The notes under the pieces are model-generated. The model was not told the origin of the DNA. It did not search any database and saw only the letters and a list, made by a program, of their open reading frames with translations. Positions 11,290 to 21,810 of a DNA stretch of 64,000 nt are shown in pieces; within the stretch, counting starts at the first letter, position 1, and every line of letters begins with the position of its first letter. Location: positions 3,463,635 through 3,527,634 of the forward strand of contig NW_024726235.1 of NCBI RefSeq assembly GCF_018991925.1, read 5' to 3'. Position numbers and translations under genes: made by a program. The stretch comes from Homarus americanus (lineage: Eukaryota > Arthropoda > Malacostraca > Decapoda > Nephropidae).

Positions 11290-13245
11290 CTGTCTGCACA
11301 GCGGGTAACAGGTGAGCGTTTCACAGGCTGGCACTTTCCCTTGATAGTACAGGAGCCGGAACTCAGAGGTAGCACCCTTAAAGGCAGCTTCAATATCAAG
11401 CACAAAATACTCCAGCCAGCTTTAGTGCCAAGTACAGCATGGAAGGGTGTCTCTAAAGCTGGTTGTGGTGGGTCACCCTGTGGTCACCGGACTGCTCTTA
11501 CTAATGCATCAGGGTCACAAATGTGCTAATACCTGGGTTTGCAGTGGTTAGTGGGGGAGGGACATTCTGTTCAGATTGTTACTCAACTCCTACCATAATA
11601 CCAATTATGACAAATATTACAAAGAATAAACATAAAGCTACCGCACAAAAACCGCCCACATACCACACGAATGAAAGCCACAAGAAACTACTTATAGTAA
11701 TAACAAAGAAGGAATCCTATGTACAGAGGGTAGTTAGGTTCAGAGCTAGTAGTCTGAATATAGGTGGGTATAATATCTAATAGAGTAGGTGAGATAGTGG
11801 AGACATTAAGCCCTAAAAAGCTCAATGTCTGCTGTGTGCAAGAAACAAGGAGGGGAAGTGGATCAGCAAGGATGATCATGGTGAGATGAGAGCTACAAGA
11901 TATTCTAGATGGAGAGTGAATCCAGAAAATGTATAGGGATTTTGATTGCTGAAAAATGGGTGGAGAAAATTCTAGCGGTCAAGAGTAAATGCAAGAATTA
12001 TGGTTCTGAAGCTGCTAGTAGGAAGGGCTCTGATGACTGTCATTTCCACATACTTCCCACAAGTTGGGCTAAATGAAGAAGTGAAGGACGAGTCCTGGGA
12101 TAAGTTGTTGCATGTAGTGTCAGAGTTAGATGAAAGAGATTGTAGTACTGGGTAGTGACTTGAATGGTCATGTTGGGGGATACAACGAGGGTTATGAAGG
12201 TGTGCATGAGAAATCTGGAAAGAGGAAGAATACTGGAGTTCGGGGATGCATTGAACATGGTTTTGTGCAACAGTGTTTGAGACAAGGGTGAGAATAGGCA
12301 AATTATATTTATGTATGAGTTAGGTGGAATAAAAACAGATTGATTACTCTTGATAAAAATCAGATAGGAAGCCATCTAAATAAGAGTGTAAAGCACTGAG
12401 CTGTCAGGTACTCTTGTTTTGGCTCTATTATTAATGTATTTTCTTACTTATCAGGCCATGTCATGTGTGAGCTGGGTATAAGTACTTGCACTTAGTTTCA
12501 GGATGGCAGCACTCTCAAGGATATGACAAGGATTTATGACAACTGTCTTCTCTGGAAAATGGCTTTTGTGAAAAGGTACCTTGATTTCTACCTCAAGTGA
12601 TTGTATTTTTAATATTTTCTTTCACCCCTTATCAGCTTACTAGCTATTCAGGCAGTTGGTCAATCCAGTGATAGTACAGGAGGAAATTGGACTGAGAAAC
12701 CTGTGATGTTTGGTAGGGTCACGCTGGATAGCACCTTCTCACGTGTCTGGGCCAAACAGGATTCGAACCCTGGACAACATTAAGAACTACTGTCAGTTCA
12801 GCTGTACATAAGTGAGTGAAGTTTCTGGTCAACTTTATCATTTGCACTGTTTTCCTAGGTGACTTGATGAACGTCTTTTCAGAAATACTTTACTTATGGC
12901 ATGTGTTCTCTGTGAGAACCCTATTCAGAGCTCGGAGAGCAGTTGATAATGAGATTACTGTACTGTATTGGTGAAGTTCTGCATAAAGGCAGGCTGATTT
13001 GATTTGGGCATGTGGAGAGAATGGATGAGACTTGTTGGGTCAAGAGGTGCATGAGCCTAACTGTTAAGTGGAGGAGAACCAGGGAAAAGTCAAGAACGAC
13101 ATGGGAAGATGTTTAAAGAAAAAACATCACAGTTAAGAACTTGAAAACCAGCCTCAAGAAACCATTCGGGATGAAGAGCTGTCATCAGGTAAAAGCGGCT
13201 AACCCACACAAGTATGGAAAATGGCAATAAAATGTTGATGATTAC
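11290..13245 (+). pseudogene. Decayed RTE-like LINE: endonuclease remnant and RT C-terminus
   Basis: Around 11740-12400 frames with stops read like an AP-endonuclease of the family often annotated 'craniofacial development protein 2-like': KLNVCCVQETRRGS, then ALMTVISTYFPQVGLNEEVK, and an S/DLNGH-like segment. Around 12990-13130 the RT C-terminus is recognisable as FGHVERMDETCWVKRCM, followed by a TRE...TTWEDV segment and the 3' tail at 13185-13245. The polymerase core is missing and multiple stops and frameshifts are present. Sequence from 11290 to 11730 resembles a LINE 5' UTR. The element lies antisense to Fas3 in its last intron. Confidence 0.75.
12640..12790 (-). mobile_element. Possible tRNA-derived SINE fragment (B box)
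   Basis: On the minus strand the phrase CCAGGGTTCGAATCCTG is a good RNA polymerase III B box (GGTTCGAATCC). No convincing A box or cloverleaf is seen at the expected distance, so a functional tRNA is unlikely. It lies in the gap between the endonuclease and RT parts of the surrounding LINE remnant. Confidence 0.35.
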
Positions 13246-13310
13246 CATAAACAAACTCTCCCCTACTACAGATACTTTCCACCTATAATTCTTAATGTAA
13301 ACACCAGATA

Positions 13311-13412
<102 letters not shown>

Positions 13413-13724
13413 CTGTATATAGTTAGTTCTTTGTGCATGACAAGCAGTCCTTCATAAATTATAAGCCAATCTTATTGAGCTATTTATATTCACAGCACAG
13501 CCAACACAAGCCACATCATATCAACAAATTCAGGATGACTCAAGACATTTATAACACACACTGAGTGTTACCTGCGCAGTATCAGTTCGTCAGAGGAATT
13601 GTCTGTTGAGAGAAACAAAAAAAAACAGAAAAAAGCATGATGTTTCAAAGAAAAACTGACATCACTGGTTAATCACTGGTTATTACTATACTGTACACCG
13701 AACTTTCCTACACACACACACACA

Positions 13725-14068
<344 letters not shown>

Positions 14069-14081
14069 TACTGTATATATA

Positions 14082-14866
14082 CACCCTGCTTAACGTGAAC
14101 AATTGAACCCACAGGGTACCGTGTTAAGTGAAAACCGCGTTAAGTGAACAACAGAACATATGGGATTAATTCCAATAGAGACTGGCTGGACCCCCAAACT
14201 CTACTTTTTCCGACACAATACCTATGTTCTAGTAAAAATAACATCTTAATTTTATGATGGTACATGCACACAATTAATACTTAAGAGAAATAGAGAAATA
14301 CAGTCGCCAAGTTAATGTCCATTCAAATAATGGACTCAACTCCCTCCCCCTCTCACACTACACTGCTGGCTCTTCCCTCTCTGAGAAATTTTTGGGGGAA
14401 AACCACTAAATTTTAATAAATAATACCTCAAACTAAAGTTAGGATAATATAATTGACATTGCTGGATTCCTTGTAAGACCAGGAATATTTTGAATATAAA
14501 TGTCATATATTTTGCACAAAAGATAACATATTTACTCAGAGTAAACATTATATCTAAAATTTGTATGTCTAATGCAAAATCTATGATGTTTATATTCAAA
14601 ATGATCATCATATTGTAAGAATTCCAGCAATGTAAATTATATTCTGGCAGGGTAATTTGTATGAATTTTATGAGCTAAAACAGGCAGGCAGGCAGGCAGG
14701 CGGGTGGGGTGAATCTAAAAATAGCGTCTGGAGCCGGACACTCTGCGCTATATGTGGAAAAAAAACCTGTCTTAAGTGAAAATTCGGCTCTGGCTTGAGG
14801 CACCGCGTATACGTGAATATACGTGAAATCGCGCTAAGTGAAACCGCGTTAAGCGGGGTATTACTG
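14082..14866. mobile_element. Tigger-like MITE (…cccgcttaacg ends), 785 bp
   Basis: The right end ccgcgttaagcggggtattactg, next to TA, pairs with the left end caccctgcttaacgtgaac; subterminal copies of cgcgttaagtgaa recur on both sides (14125-14150 and 14820-14855). The left tip is eroded into the neighbouring TA array. A (CAGG)n tract sits at 14685-14702. No transposase was recognised. Confidence 0.7.
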
Positions 14867-14867
14867 T

Positions 14868-14969
14868 ATATATGTATACAGTATATGTATATATATATAT
14901 ATGTATGTATGTATATGTGTATGTATGTATGTATATGTGTATGTATGTATGTATATGTATGTATGTATA

Positions 14970-15065
<96 letters not shown>

Positions 15066-15119
15066 TGCATGCATGCATGCATGCATGTATGTATGCATGC
15101 ATATATATATATATATATG
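14868..15119. repeat. Compound microsatellite (TATG)n-(TA)n-(ATGC)n
   Basis: Runs of tatg/tgtatg to about 14975, then pure TA to 15060, then atgcatgc repeats to 15100 and TA again to 15118. Confidence 0.95.
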
Positions 15120-15124
15120 TCACC

Positions 15125-15600
15125 CCGTCTGGTCCCCGAGGAGAGGCACCAGACTGGTGACTGCTCTATGGAACCTCAGTTACCCAGAAAGATTAGAACG
15201 CCTGCAAATACCTAACTTATACTACAGACGGGTGAGGGGCGACCAAATTCAAGAGTATAAACATCTCGGGGGCACTACTCGGTCGAATGTACATATCTGG
15301 AGCTGTCAGACGTCTGTCCCACAAGGGGTCACAGCTCAAGGATTAAATAAGCCATAAGTTCAGAAAACAGTGAGGGCAATCTTTTCAGAGTGAGAATTGT
15401 AAACTCTTGGAACAATCTGCCAGAGAGCATTGTGACGGCACCGAGTGTGAGCTCATTCGGGGCCAGACTTGACCAACACTGGAGCAAATTTCGATATATT
15501 CAGGAGCCAATGCATACCCAGTACTTGCCAACAGTGCGTAACAGAGGCATGACCGACCGCCCAAACGGTTAACGAGCCGGTCAGTGGTGAGAAGGATAAA
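15125..15600 (+). pseudogene. CR1/Jockey-like LINE fragment (RT C-terminal region)
   Basis: The translation gives [19 protein letters not shown] then, after a frameshift and stops, RIVNSWNNLPESIVTAPSVS and LDQHWSKFRYIQEP. These match the intact-looking copy at 63363-64000 (minus strand) segment by segment. The end carries the family 3' phrase aacgagccggtcagtggtga. It is a 5'-truncated, frame-broken copy. Confidence 0.85.
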
Positions 15601-15700
15601 AGTAAAAGTAATATTGTTTACATGAAAGTCAACTGAAAGTGGGTCCCTGCAACCACCTCTCACATCACTGTGCAGACTTTTATGCTTTGTACGAGATGTA

Positions 15701-15851
15701 CAGTCAATAAAAAACTGTCAGCCACCTTGCCGTGCGTAACAATATGAAACAAAATACAAAAACTGTAAATGTATACCGGCGTCAGTTGGTTCTTATCACT
15801 CATTTTCTATTCCACCGATGTTGGGGTGGTCGGTAATTATTTTACTGACTG
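15701..15851. mobile_element. Short MITE, 151 bp (copy 1), TA target duplication
   Basis: Starts cagtcaataaaaaactgtca and ends ttattttactgactg, flanked by TA on both sides. A second copy lies at 48796-48943 with the same interior (tgaaaca...aaactgtaaa..gtata and cgtcagttggtt). Non-coding. Confidence 0.8.
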
Positions 15852-16634
15852 TACAGTCAACAGCAGAAGTTATCCTGAACTAGCCTCCATGATAAGAGGC
15901 AGGTGATTTGGTAAAACTGATTATTCATACTGCCAATGCCAACAAGTATTTTTCATGCTTAATGACAGCATATCTCCCGTTGCTTCAGGAACTACTTAAC
16001 CACTTACTGGAGTTTGGATGAAATTCAGTAAATCACCTATGTACTTATTTCATAGTTTTGACGTTATTTTTCATAAAATATCAGAATATATAATTGTACA
16101 TACACATACATACTTGTATATATTTTTAGTACAGTAAAACACACACAACACAGCATCTGATGAGTCAAAATTTGTGCAAAGTCAGTATGGCACCGGATAA
16201 CCATTAAATTTTTTTAGTATAGTAGTTGGCAAATTCGAGCTAAGTCAGTAGAAGCCGAGTCATTGAGCAGGCTGGCCCACACTGAGCTTCAGTTTGTAGT
16301 CAGCCAGCATCAGTTTACATGCGCCTCTCCTCACGGGTAGACCTTCTGGCAGTGATTAAGTGCCCATGAAGTGTTACTGTACAGATATTGTTAAGTGTTG
16401 TGTATGCAGTATATAAGTAGTGTAGTTTTAAGTTTATCAGTGCCTGTGAAGTGTTATTGTTATGATATTAAGTGTTCAGTATTGTACATACAGTAGTGTT
16501 AAGTTGTCAGAACCATTTTCTGTACAGTACCTGTGAAGTGTTTATCTGCCTCTTACAAGCTCATCAAGAAATTGCCCCTTGCTTAGGTAAATGCTACTAT
16601 ACATGTAACTCTGTTTTTATTTCATTATACTGTA
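15852..16634. other. Fas3 intron with possible eroded Tigger ends
   Basis: Unannotated AT-rich DNA. A TA-CAGTAAAACACACACAACAC end-like phrase occurs near 16131 and a TA-CAGTGATATCTCCGTTAGCC phrase at 16635; their partners were not identified with confidence. Confidence 0.35.
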
Positions 16635-16707
16635 CAGTGATATCTCCGTTAGCCGGAACAATTGGTGCAGAGCACTTCTGGGAACGAGAGGACTCTTTCA
16701 AAGCCGT

Positions 16708-17000
16708 AAAAAAAAATCCCTCATCCCCGGAATTTTCCAGGAAACAGAAATATTTGTTCGGAAGCTCTAGAAATTGCCCATTACTTCATCTCTCGAACCC
16801 GGAAAAATATCCCTCATCCCCCAAATTTTCTGGGTAACAAAAATTTTCTCGGAAGTTCCAGAAATTGCCCCTTACATCATCACTCAAACCCATAAAAAAT
16901 CCCTCATCCCCGGAATTTTCCTGGTAACGGAAAAATGTTCTCGGAAGTTCCAAAAATTGCCCACAACATCATCTCTCAAACACGGAAAAAACTGGAGGAT
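16708..17000. repeat. Three direct repeats of ~93 bp
   Basis: The phrases aaatccctcatccccggaat, gttctcggaagttccagaaa and catctctcaaacccggaaa recur in order at about 16712, 16806 and 16897, i.e. a 92-94 bp period. It lies just inside a Tigger-like left end at 16635. Confidence 0.85.
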
Positions 17001-17341
17001 GAAGGACAGTTGTCTGGACTGCTAGATGACGGAGGAGATCATGGAACGGTCCCTGGGAAACTAGTGTTGAGTGAGGAGCTGCAAGGAATGGAGAGCTCCG
17101 CTCATACACTACATACAAATTGCATACAGTATCTGTATATGCCTGTGTCAGCAACTCAGCGTCTTCTGATGCTATGAAAAATACTTTATTTGAGGATTCT
17201 TAAATCGAAGCACTGCTGTACTCGGCAAGGCTGCAGCCCCATTTGTGCCAAGTTATGTTTTTTTAACAATACTGTATGCACATTTTACACACAAAAAAAG
17301 AGGAAACTTGTGACAAAAAAGGTGTGTTGTGTTGTGTTATA

Positions 17342-17785
17342 CAGGCAGTCCCCGAGTTAAAAACGCCCGACTTACGAACAGCTGTAGAGTACTTACGAAT
17401 GGGATCCCAATACTGTATAATATTTGTTACAAAAATCTGTAATTAAATTATATTTTTTACATTACATTACAATACTTTATAATGTTTAACATAACTTTAT
17501 TTGTTATATATGGGATTTTATTATTGTTTTGTATTACTTTTACTCTTTACTTTTATCCTCTTTGCCACTGATCAGCTCGTTAGCTACTTGGGTGGTCAGT
17601 CACGTCTCTGTTACGTACTGTTGGCAGGTACTGGGCATGCACCGGCTCCTGAATGTATCTGAACCTGCTCCAGTGCTGGTCAAGTCTGGTCTTGAAATTG
17701 TCTGGGTTGTGTTTTAATCTAACCTAACCTATGGAATTAACACTATTCTGACTTACGAACAGATCATCTTATGAACGTAGATTTA
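17342..17785. mobile_element. Tigger-like element, left end clear, right end uncertain
   Basis: After a TA, it starts caggcagtccccgagttaaa, the same family as the element at 62588-62838. The sequence tgacttacgaacagatcatc near 17750 may be the degraded right side. A LINE fragment is embedded at 17535-17715. Confidence 0.5.
17535..17715 (-). pseudogene. LINE 3'-end fragment (same family as 63.3-64 kb)
   Basis: The nucleotide phrases cactgatcagctcgttagct, ggcaggtactgggcatgcac and ccagtgctggtcaagtctgg closely match 63325-63520. It is the last ~180 bp of that LINE with no open frame of its own. Confidence 0.85.
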
Positions 17786-18179
17786 CTACACATCATACCG
17801 ATAACAAAAAAAATCCTGTTTTTACCAGAGTATTCATGAATATAATCATGAATATTTTAATTTGTAATGTACCGTATTCACATTCGTATTCAGAAAAAAA
17901 ATTGTGTAAGCACATTGGCCATTTGTATTCATAAAAATTTTAAGAACTGTATTTGTACTGTATTCAAATACTGAGTTCCTGTATTCATTCCATCCCTAGG
18001 GCAAAAGCCACCTAAGTTCAACTACTGTACAGTACATACAATACAATATTCCAGTCACAGAATTACAATAATTACATCTTCAAATTTTATCAGGCAGAAA
18101 AAAATCATGCCAATTTCTACCCTGAAACTCTTGAAAAGGATACCATGCCACTAACTCCAACACCTCCATCTGCTCCTAC
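17786..18179. other. Fas3 intron, no feature recognised
   Basis: AT-rich sequence upstream of (plus sense) the tail exon cluster. Confidence 0.5.
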
Positions 18180-18254
18180 CTCTTTTTTGTCCACCGCATT
18201 TTGTTCATTGTTTGTCTGCGGAGTAGTTTCAGTGGGAACTTTGTCATCGGTATG
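18180..18254 (-). CDS. Fas3: Fas3 tail cassette exon, 25 codons (phase 0-0)
   Basis: Acceptor gttttgcaag, donor gaggtagga; 75 nt, symmetric phase 0. The peptide begins HTDDKVPTETTPQTNNEQ and ends KKE: acidic, Thr/Asn/Gln-rich, disordered. It resembles the neighbouring exon at 18536-18616 in layout (V-P-T/E-E-T...EQN...DKKE/NDKE), suggesting exon duplication. Being symmetric, it could be included or skipped without changing frame. Confidence 0.75.
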
Positions 18255-18535
18255 CTTGCAAAACAAGATACACACATAAAATATTTGGATACTAACTATC
18301 CATAAACAGAAACCTTAATCCACTACGGTAATAATAACGATATACAATACAGTATACAGAATTTGAAAATACTGTACAGTAGTTCTCCAACATGCATGAA
18401 TTTTATACACAATTAACCGGGGGTGTTCAAAACTGTAAAGTAGATCTGAACTATAAAAAACATTTACATTTTCTCAAAACTATTTCAAATATCCCAAGAA
18501 AATACGATCCACTATATTCAATGCACTTTCCATAC

Positions 18536-18616
18536 CTCTTTGTCATTGGTTGAGTTTTGTTCAGTGTAAGTGTTGGTGGGTACAGTTTCTTCGGGTACTT
18601 GGGTAGTTTCAGGAGG
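18536..18616 (-). CDS. Fas3: Fas3 tail cassette exon, 27 codons (phase 0-0)
   Basis: Acceptor tttacaag, donor gaggtatgg; 81 nt. The peptide starts PPETTQVPEETVPTN and ends STNDKE. Low-complexity acidic tail sequence, no domain. Symmetric phase makes it a potential optional exon. Confidence 0.75.
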
Positions 18617-19055
18617 CTTGTAAACAAAAGGTCTTATATTTAGATCCCCATTAATAATTTTACAACCGATACAAAAAACAGGATTGATATCCATCAATAT
18701 AATAATTATAATAATGTCAGGAATGCACATTATAAGAACCAGAAAGTGAGCACCATTAGTGACAATTACCTAAATGTCAAGGCCTAAAATCCCAAAGGTT
18801 TGTACATCAAATCTCTCTCTTAACTAATGATCTGGGGGCACATCTAACTGGCCATAAAGTTGACAACCAATATGGTGTCAAAATTGCACTAAGACTTGAC
18901 CATATTTTTATACACATTTAGGTAAAAGGGTTTGATGAACAAAAACTTGAAATTATAAACTTTCTTTTGATAGTTCAATACAGGACTTTCTGCTGTTAAT
19001 CATAATCAAAACTTCAGCTGAACTGTAAACAAGTGGCACACTCTTTGGGGCTTAC

Positions 19056-19151
19056 CTCCTTCTCATCTGGACTCTGTTCCTTATAAGGGCTCTCCTTGTT
19101 GGGCTCTTCCTTGGTCAGTGACTTCTTCTCATTTTCATCCTGTTTTGCATC
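19056..19151 (-). CDS. Fas3: Fas3 tail exon, 32 codons (phase 0-0), charged
   Basis: Acceptor gaaaatgcag, donor gaggtaagc; 96 nt. The peptide starts DAKQDENEKKSLTKEEP and ends QSPDEKE: alternating Lys/Glu, predicted disordered. Other frames contain stops, so phase 0 is the only coding choice. Confidence 0.8.
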
Positions 19152-19498
19152 CTGCATTTTCATATAACAAGAAAAATTTTGAGAATTTATTTACATATCC
19201 TGCCTTTAGTGTCTACACATAAGGAACGAAAAAAATGGATTTCTACCCAGTACTTTGTCTATCTTAAAAGGAGTATAACAAATATAACAAACCTATTAAC
19301 AGGACACAAATGATAACATTAAAATTACATTTAAAATATAAACTATGATCTTATGTTCCACTGAAGTTAAATAAATAGCGAGTTTCTACGAATACACAAA
19401 TCTAAACACAGCTCGTCAATAATGAAACTAAGGCAATCTCTCTCACAAAAAATTAAAAATAAAATAATGATGAAAAATCATATATACTAGAGCATTAC

Positions 19499-19604
19499 CT
19501 GGTCCTTCTTCGGTTTCTTGAAGACCTGTGTGATCTGTTCGAAGCGATCCTTCAAGCTAGCAGCGTGGCTAGTGTTTGTCCCTCTTGCACTTTCGGTGTC
19601 GCTG
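19499..19604 (-). CDS. Fas3: Fas3 tail exon with conserved SDTESA motif (phase 2-0)
   Basis: 106 nt: one base completes the codon left by the 31.5-kb exon (CA + C = His), then 35 codons, donor cagGTAATG. The peptide begins SDTESARGTNTSHAASLKDR and continues FEQITQVFKKPKKDQ, a short amphipathic/basic stretch. SDTESA is the best tail similarity to recalled Drosophila Fas3 (TSDTESAD). The acceptor is a tandem ttgtttCAGCAG, so use of the second AG would drop one residue (Ser) in frame. The exon cannot follow the transmembrane exon directly because that junction shifts the frame into a stop. Confidence 0.85.
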
Positions 19605-19685
19605 CTGAAACAAGCATGCATCAGTAAAAGGTCAGTGTTTGTGGAAGAAAGAAAGGGAATAAGTGGGAGATTGTTGTCTATAATA

Positions 19686-19693
19686 CTCTTTAA
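19686..19693. repeat. Outer left 8-bp target-site duplication (ctctttaa)
   Basis: The octamer immediately precedes the hAT-like terminus cagggctgtggag. The identical octamer directly follows the right-hand hAT terminus at 26978-26985, about 7.3 kb away, and no matching duplication brackets either hAT copy on its own. Confidence 0.85.
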
Positions 19694-20289
19694 CAGGGCT
19701 GTGGAGTCGGAGTCGGAGTCGAGGAGTCGGAGGAAATTTCGGCTTGTGGAGTCGGAGTCGGTAAAATTGTCCAGACTCCGACTCCGACTGAAGCTATTCT
19801 GTTCCTAAGAACAAATATATGAACTCAGGCATATTCATTGCAGTGATTCCACTGATCCCACTAATTTTCTTAAATTATTAAAAGAATTTATTTCCATTTT
19901 ATAAGCATTATTATGAATTTATTGTAGCAGGCACAGTATAGCACTATAATTTTGGACGATAGTCTCTTCTTTACCATTTGAAATTTTGAATTATATCAAA
20001 TTTTGTTTCGTTGAAAACTGCACAGAGGCTCTCAGCTACAAAACAATTAGCTACAACCTGTTTTTGGTGAGATTAAGGCAAATTTAATTTAATAACTTAA
20101 TCATGTAAGGTTTATCCATTTTCCTTAATAAGTTATTCATTTCTTTAATGTACATAAATATATAACTTTACTTTAAAAGGAATTGTAGGATCATCATTTA
20201 GATCCACATCAGATTATGAGCTTAAACAAAATTCAAATGCTGAGATCGAACTTTTAGATATACATGTAACTGGTGTTTTCTAGTTAATA

Positions 20290-21154
20290 CAGTGGGGTAT
20301 GCTATAACGAACGGATCCTACTATGAATATTCCTATAACGAACGGTTTTACCTATAAAATTGAGAATGCTATAACGAACGCAACTCCTACAACGAACGCG
20401 GATGAATACCGGACTATTTCGCCTGGCGCATGAATATTGTTGTACCGCGACCCACAACAAGAGCATCAGGCGCCATCTTTGTCTCATTGTGTAGCCAGTG
20501 CACCACTGTTATTGTTGAAATTTCGTCTTTTGATGTGGAAATTCGCGTTATTTGTATAACTATTTTGTTATACAAGTATACAATTGTAACAATGAGTCGT
20601 CCAAAGCGAGTGAGAAAGCTAATAACCCTTGAAACTAAGAAAGAAATTATAAAGAAACGTGAGAATGGAAGAAGCATTGCGAAACTTAGTGATGAATATG
20701 GGATGGCTAAATCGACTATATGTACGATTTTGAAGAATAAAGAGGAGTTAAAAACTGTGCAAGTGGCTAAGGGAATCTTTAGACTTAGCAAAGCAAGGTG
20801 TAATGTGATTGAAGAGATGGAAAATTTACTCTTAGTGTGGATAAAGGAGAAAGAAATGGCAGGTGGTAACATTAGTGAAGCTATAATTTGTGAGAAGGCT
20901 AAACAATTGTTTGAGGACCTTAAAGCCAAGACTCCCAGTGGAAGTGATAGTGATGTGCCAGTGTTTAGGGGTACCTGCATGCTGAATAACACTAAGGTAA
21001 GATAAAGTACCGTATTTTTTACATTTTCCACAGAATTTTTTCAGTGTTAAGCGGTTGTATTTGGGGGCCTGGAACGGATTAATCCTATAACGAACGAATG
21101 CTATAATGAACGAGATTCTGGAACCAATTACGTTCGTTATAGCATACCCCACTG
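20290..21154 (+). mobile_element. Tigger/pogo-type transposon, 865 bp, perfect 24-bp inverted ends, TA duplication
   Basis: Both ends carry cagtggggtatgctataacg plus four further matching bases, in inverted orientation, with TA on each side (20288-20289 and 21155-21156). Subterminal copies of ctataacgaacg (about 20333, 20370, 20392 and 21085) look like transposase-binding sites. The interior holds an N-terminal transposase frame only. The paralogous hAT copy at 26113-26977 shows the unoccupied site (gttaatatctt), proving the exact insertion boundaries. Confidence 0.93.
20592..21005 (+). CDS. Truncated Tigger/pogo transposase: DNA-binding region only, 137 aa
   Basis: ATG at 20592; the frame reads MSRPKRVRKLITLETKKEII and continues as a psq/CENP-B N-terminal helix-turn-helix (residues about 5-55, motif AKLSDEYGMAKSTICTILKN), followed by the start of a Tc5/CENPB-type second HTH (residues about 65-115, containing LLLVWIKEKEMAGGNISEAI). 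It ends at a stop in NNTKVR, before any DDE catalytic domain. Family knowledge: full transposases of this type are 450-600 aa. A DNA-binding-only product could at most bind the ends, for example as a repressor; expression is unknown. It lies antisense inside a Fas3 intron. Confidence 0.75.
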   Translation: MSRPKRVRKLITLETKKEIIKKRENGRSIAKLSDEYGMAKSTICTILKNKEELKTVQVAKGIFRLSKARCNVIEEMENLLLVWIKEKEMAGGNISEAIICEKAKQLFEDLKAKTPSGSDSDVPVFRGTCMLNNTKVR

Positions 21155-21400
21155 TATCTTGAATTCTTAATAAATTTATTTTTCTTTTGATTGAAACTTT
21201 GAAAGTCAAGCCTATCATCTTTTTGTAGTTCTTAAATATCGTCCAGATCATTAATAAAGCTGTAGCAGTATAGCCACGGTGTTTTACTTTTTACCTATGC
21301 AGGTTACAACATACAAATTACAATTAGGATGGTAGAAATAGTTGTTACAAATAGGCCAAGGAGTCGGAGTCGGAAGCATAAAAATTTGAGGAGTCGGAGT

Positions 21401-21500
21401 NNNNNNNNNNNNNNNNNNNNNNNNNNNNNNNNNNNNNNNNNNNNNNNNNNNNNNNNNNNNNNNNNNNNNNNNNNNNNNNNNNNNNNNNNNNNNNNNNNNN
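21401..21500. other. Assembly gap, 100 N
   Basis: Exactly 100 unknown bases, a standard placeholder length, so the real distance and even adjacency of the two sides are unproven. It falls inside a repeat, just before the end of the left hAT copy. Confidence 1.
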
Positions 21501-21533
21501 ACCTAACTAACCTAACCTAACCTAACCTAACCT
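21501..21533. repeat. Interstitial telomere-like repeat (AACCT)n
   Basis: About six tandem copies of ctaac/aacct, i.e. the TTAGG arthropod telomere unit, directly after the gap. Confidence 0.85.
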
Positions 21534-21764
21534 ATTTTTGGTTTCTTTTTAATTTTTTTTATAATTTTTTTTTTTTTTATTTTTTTTTAGATTTTTTTAT
21601 ATTTTTATATTTTTAATTTTTATATAATTTTTTTTTTTTTTTTTTTTTTTAATTTTTTTTTATAATTTTTTTTTTTTTTTTATAATTTATTTTTTTTCTT
21701 ATAATTTTTTTTTTATAATTTTTTTTTTTTTTTTAATTTTTTTTTTAATAATTTTTTTTTTTAT

Positions 21765-21810
<46 letters not shown>

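Larger units (their letters stand above)
19694..21400. mobile_element. hAT-like element, left copy (interrupted by Tigger and by an assembly gap)
   Basis: It begins cagggctgtggagtcggagt with further gagtcgg repeats, a composition seen again, inverted, at the right end (gactccacagccctg in copy 2). After removing the Tigger insertion (20290-21154), its sequence is nearly identical to 26113-26940, with only a handful of substitutions and a small indel. The last bases before the gap are ggaagcataaaaatttgagg then agtcggagt, the penultimate part of the element. No transposase frame is visible: non-autonomous. The left edge is only about 80 bp upstream of the acceptor of the Fas3 exon at 19499-19604. 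Confidence 0.8.

Noticed and set aside
12740..12790. tRNA gene on the minus strand
   Set aside because: A good B box is present but no A box, acceptor stem or anticodon arm could be fitted.
20414..21031. 205-residue minus-strand frame
   Set aside because: Antisense shadow of the Tigger DNA-binding ORF, which matches psq/CENP-B helices.
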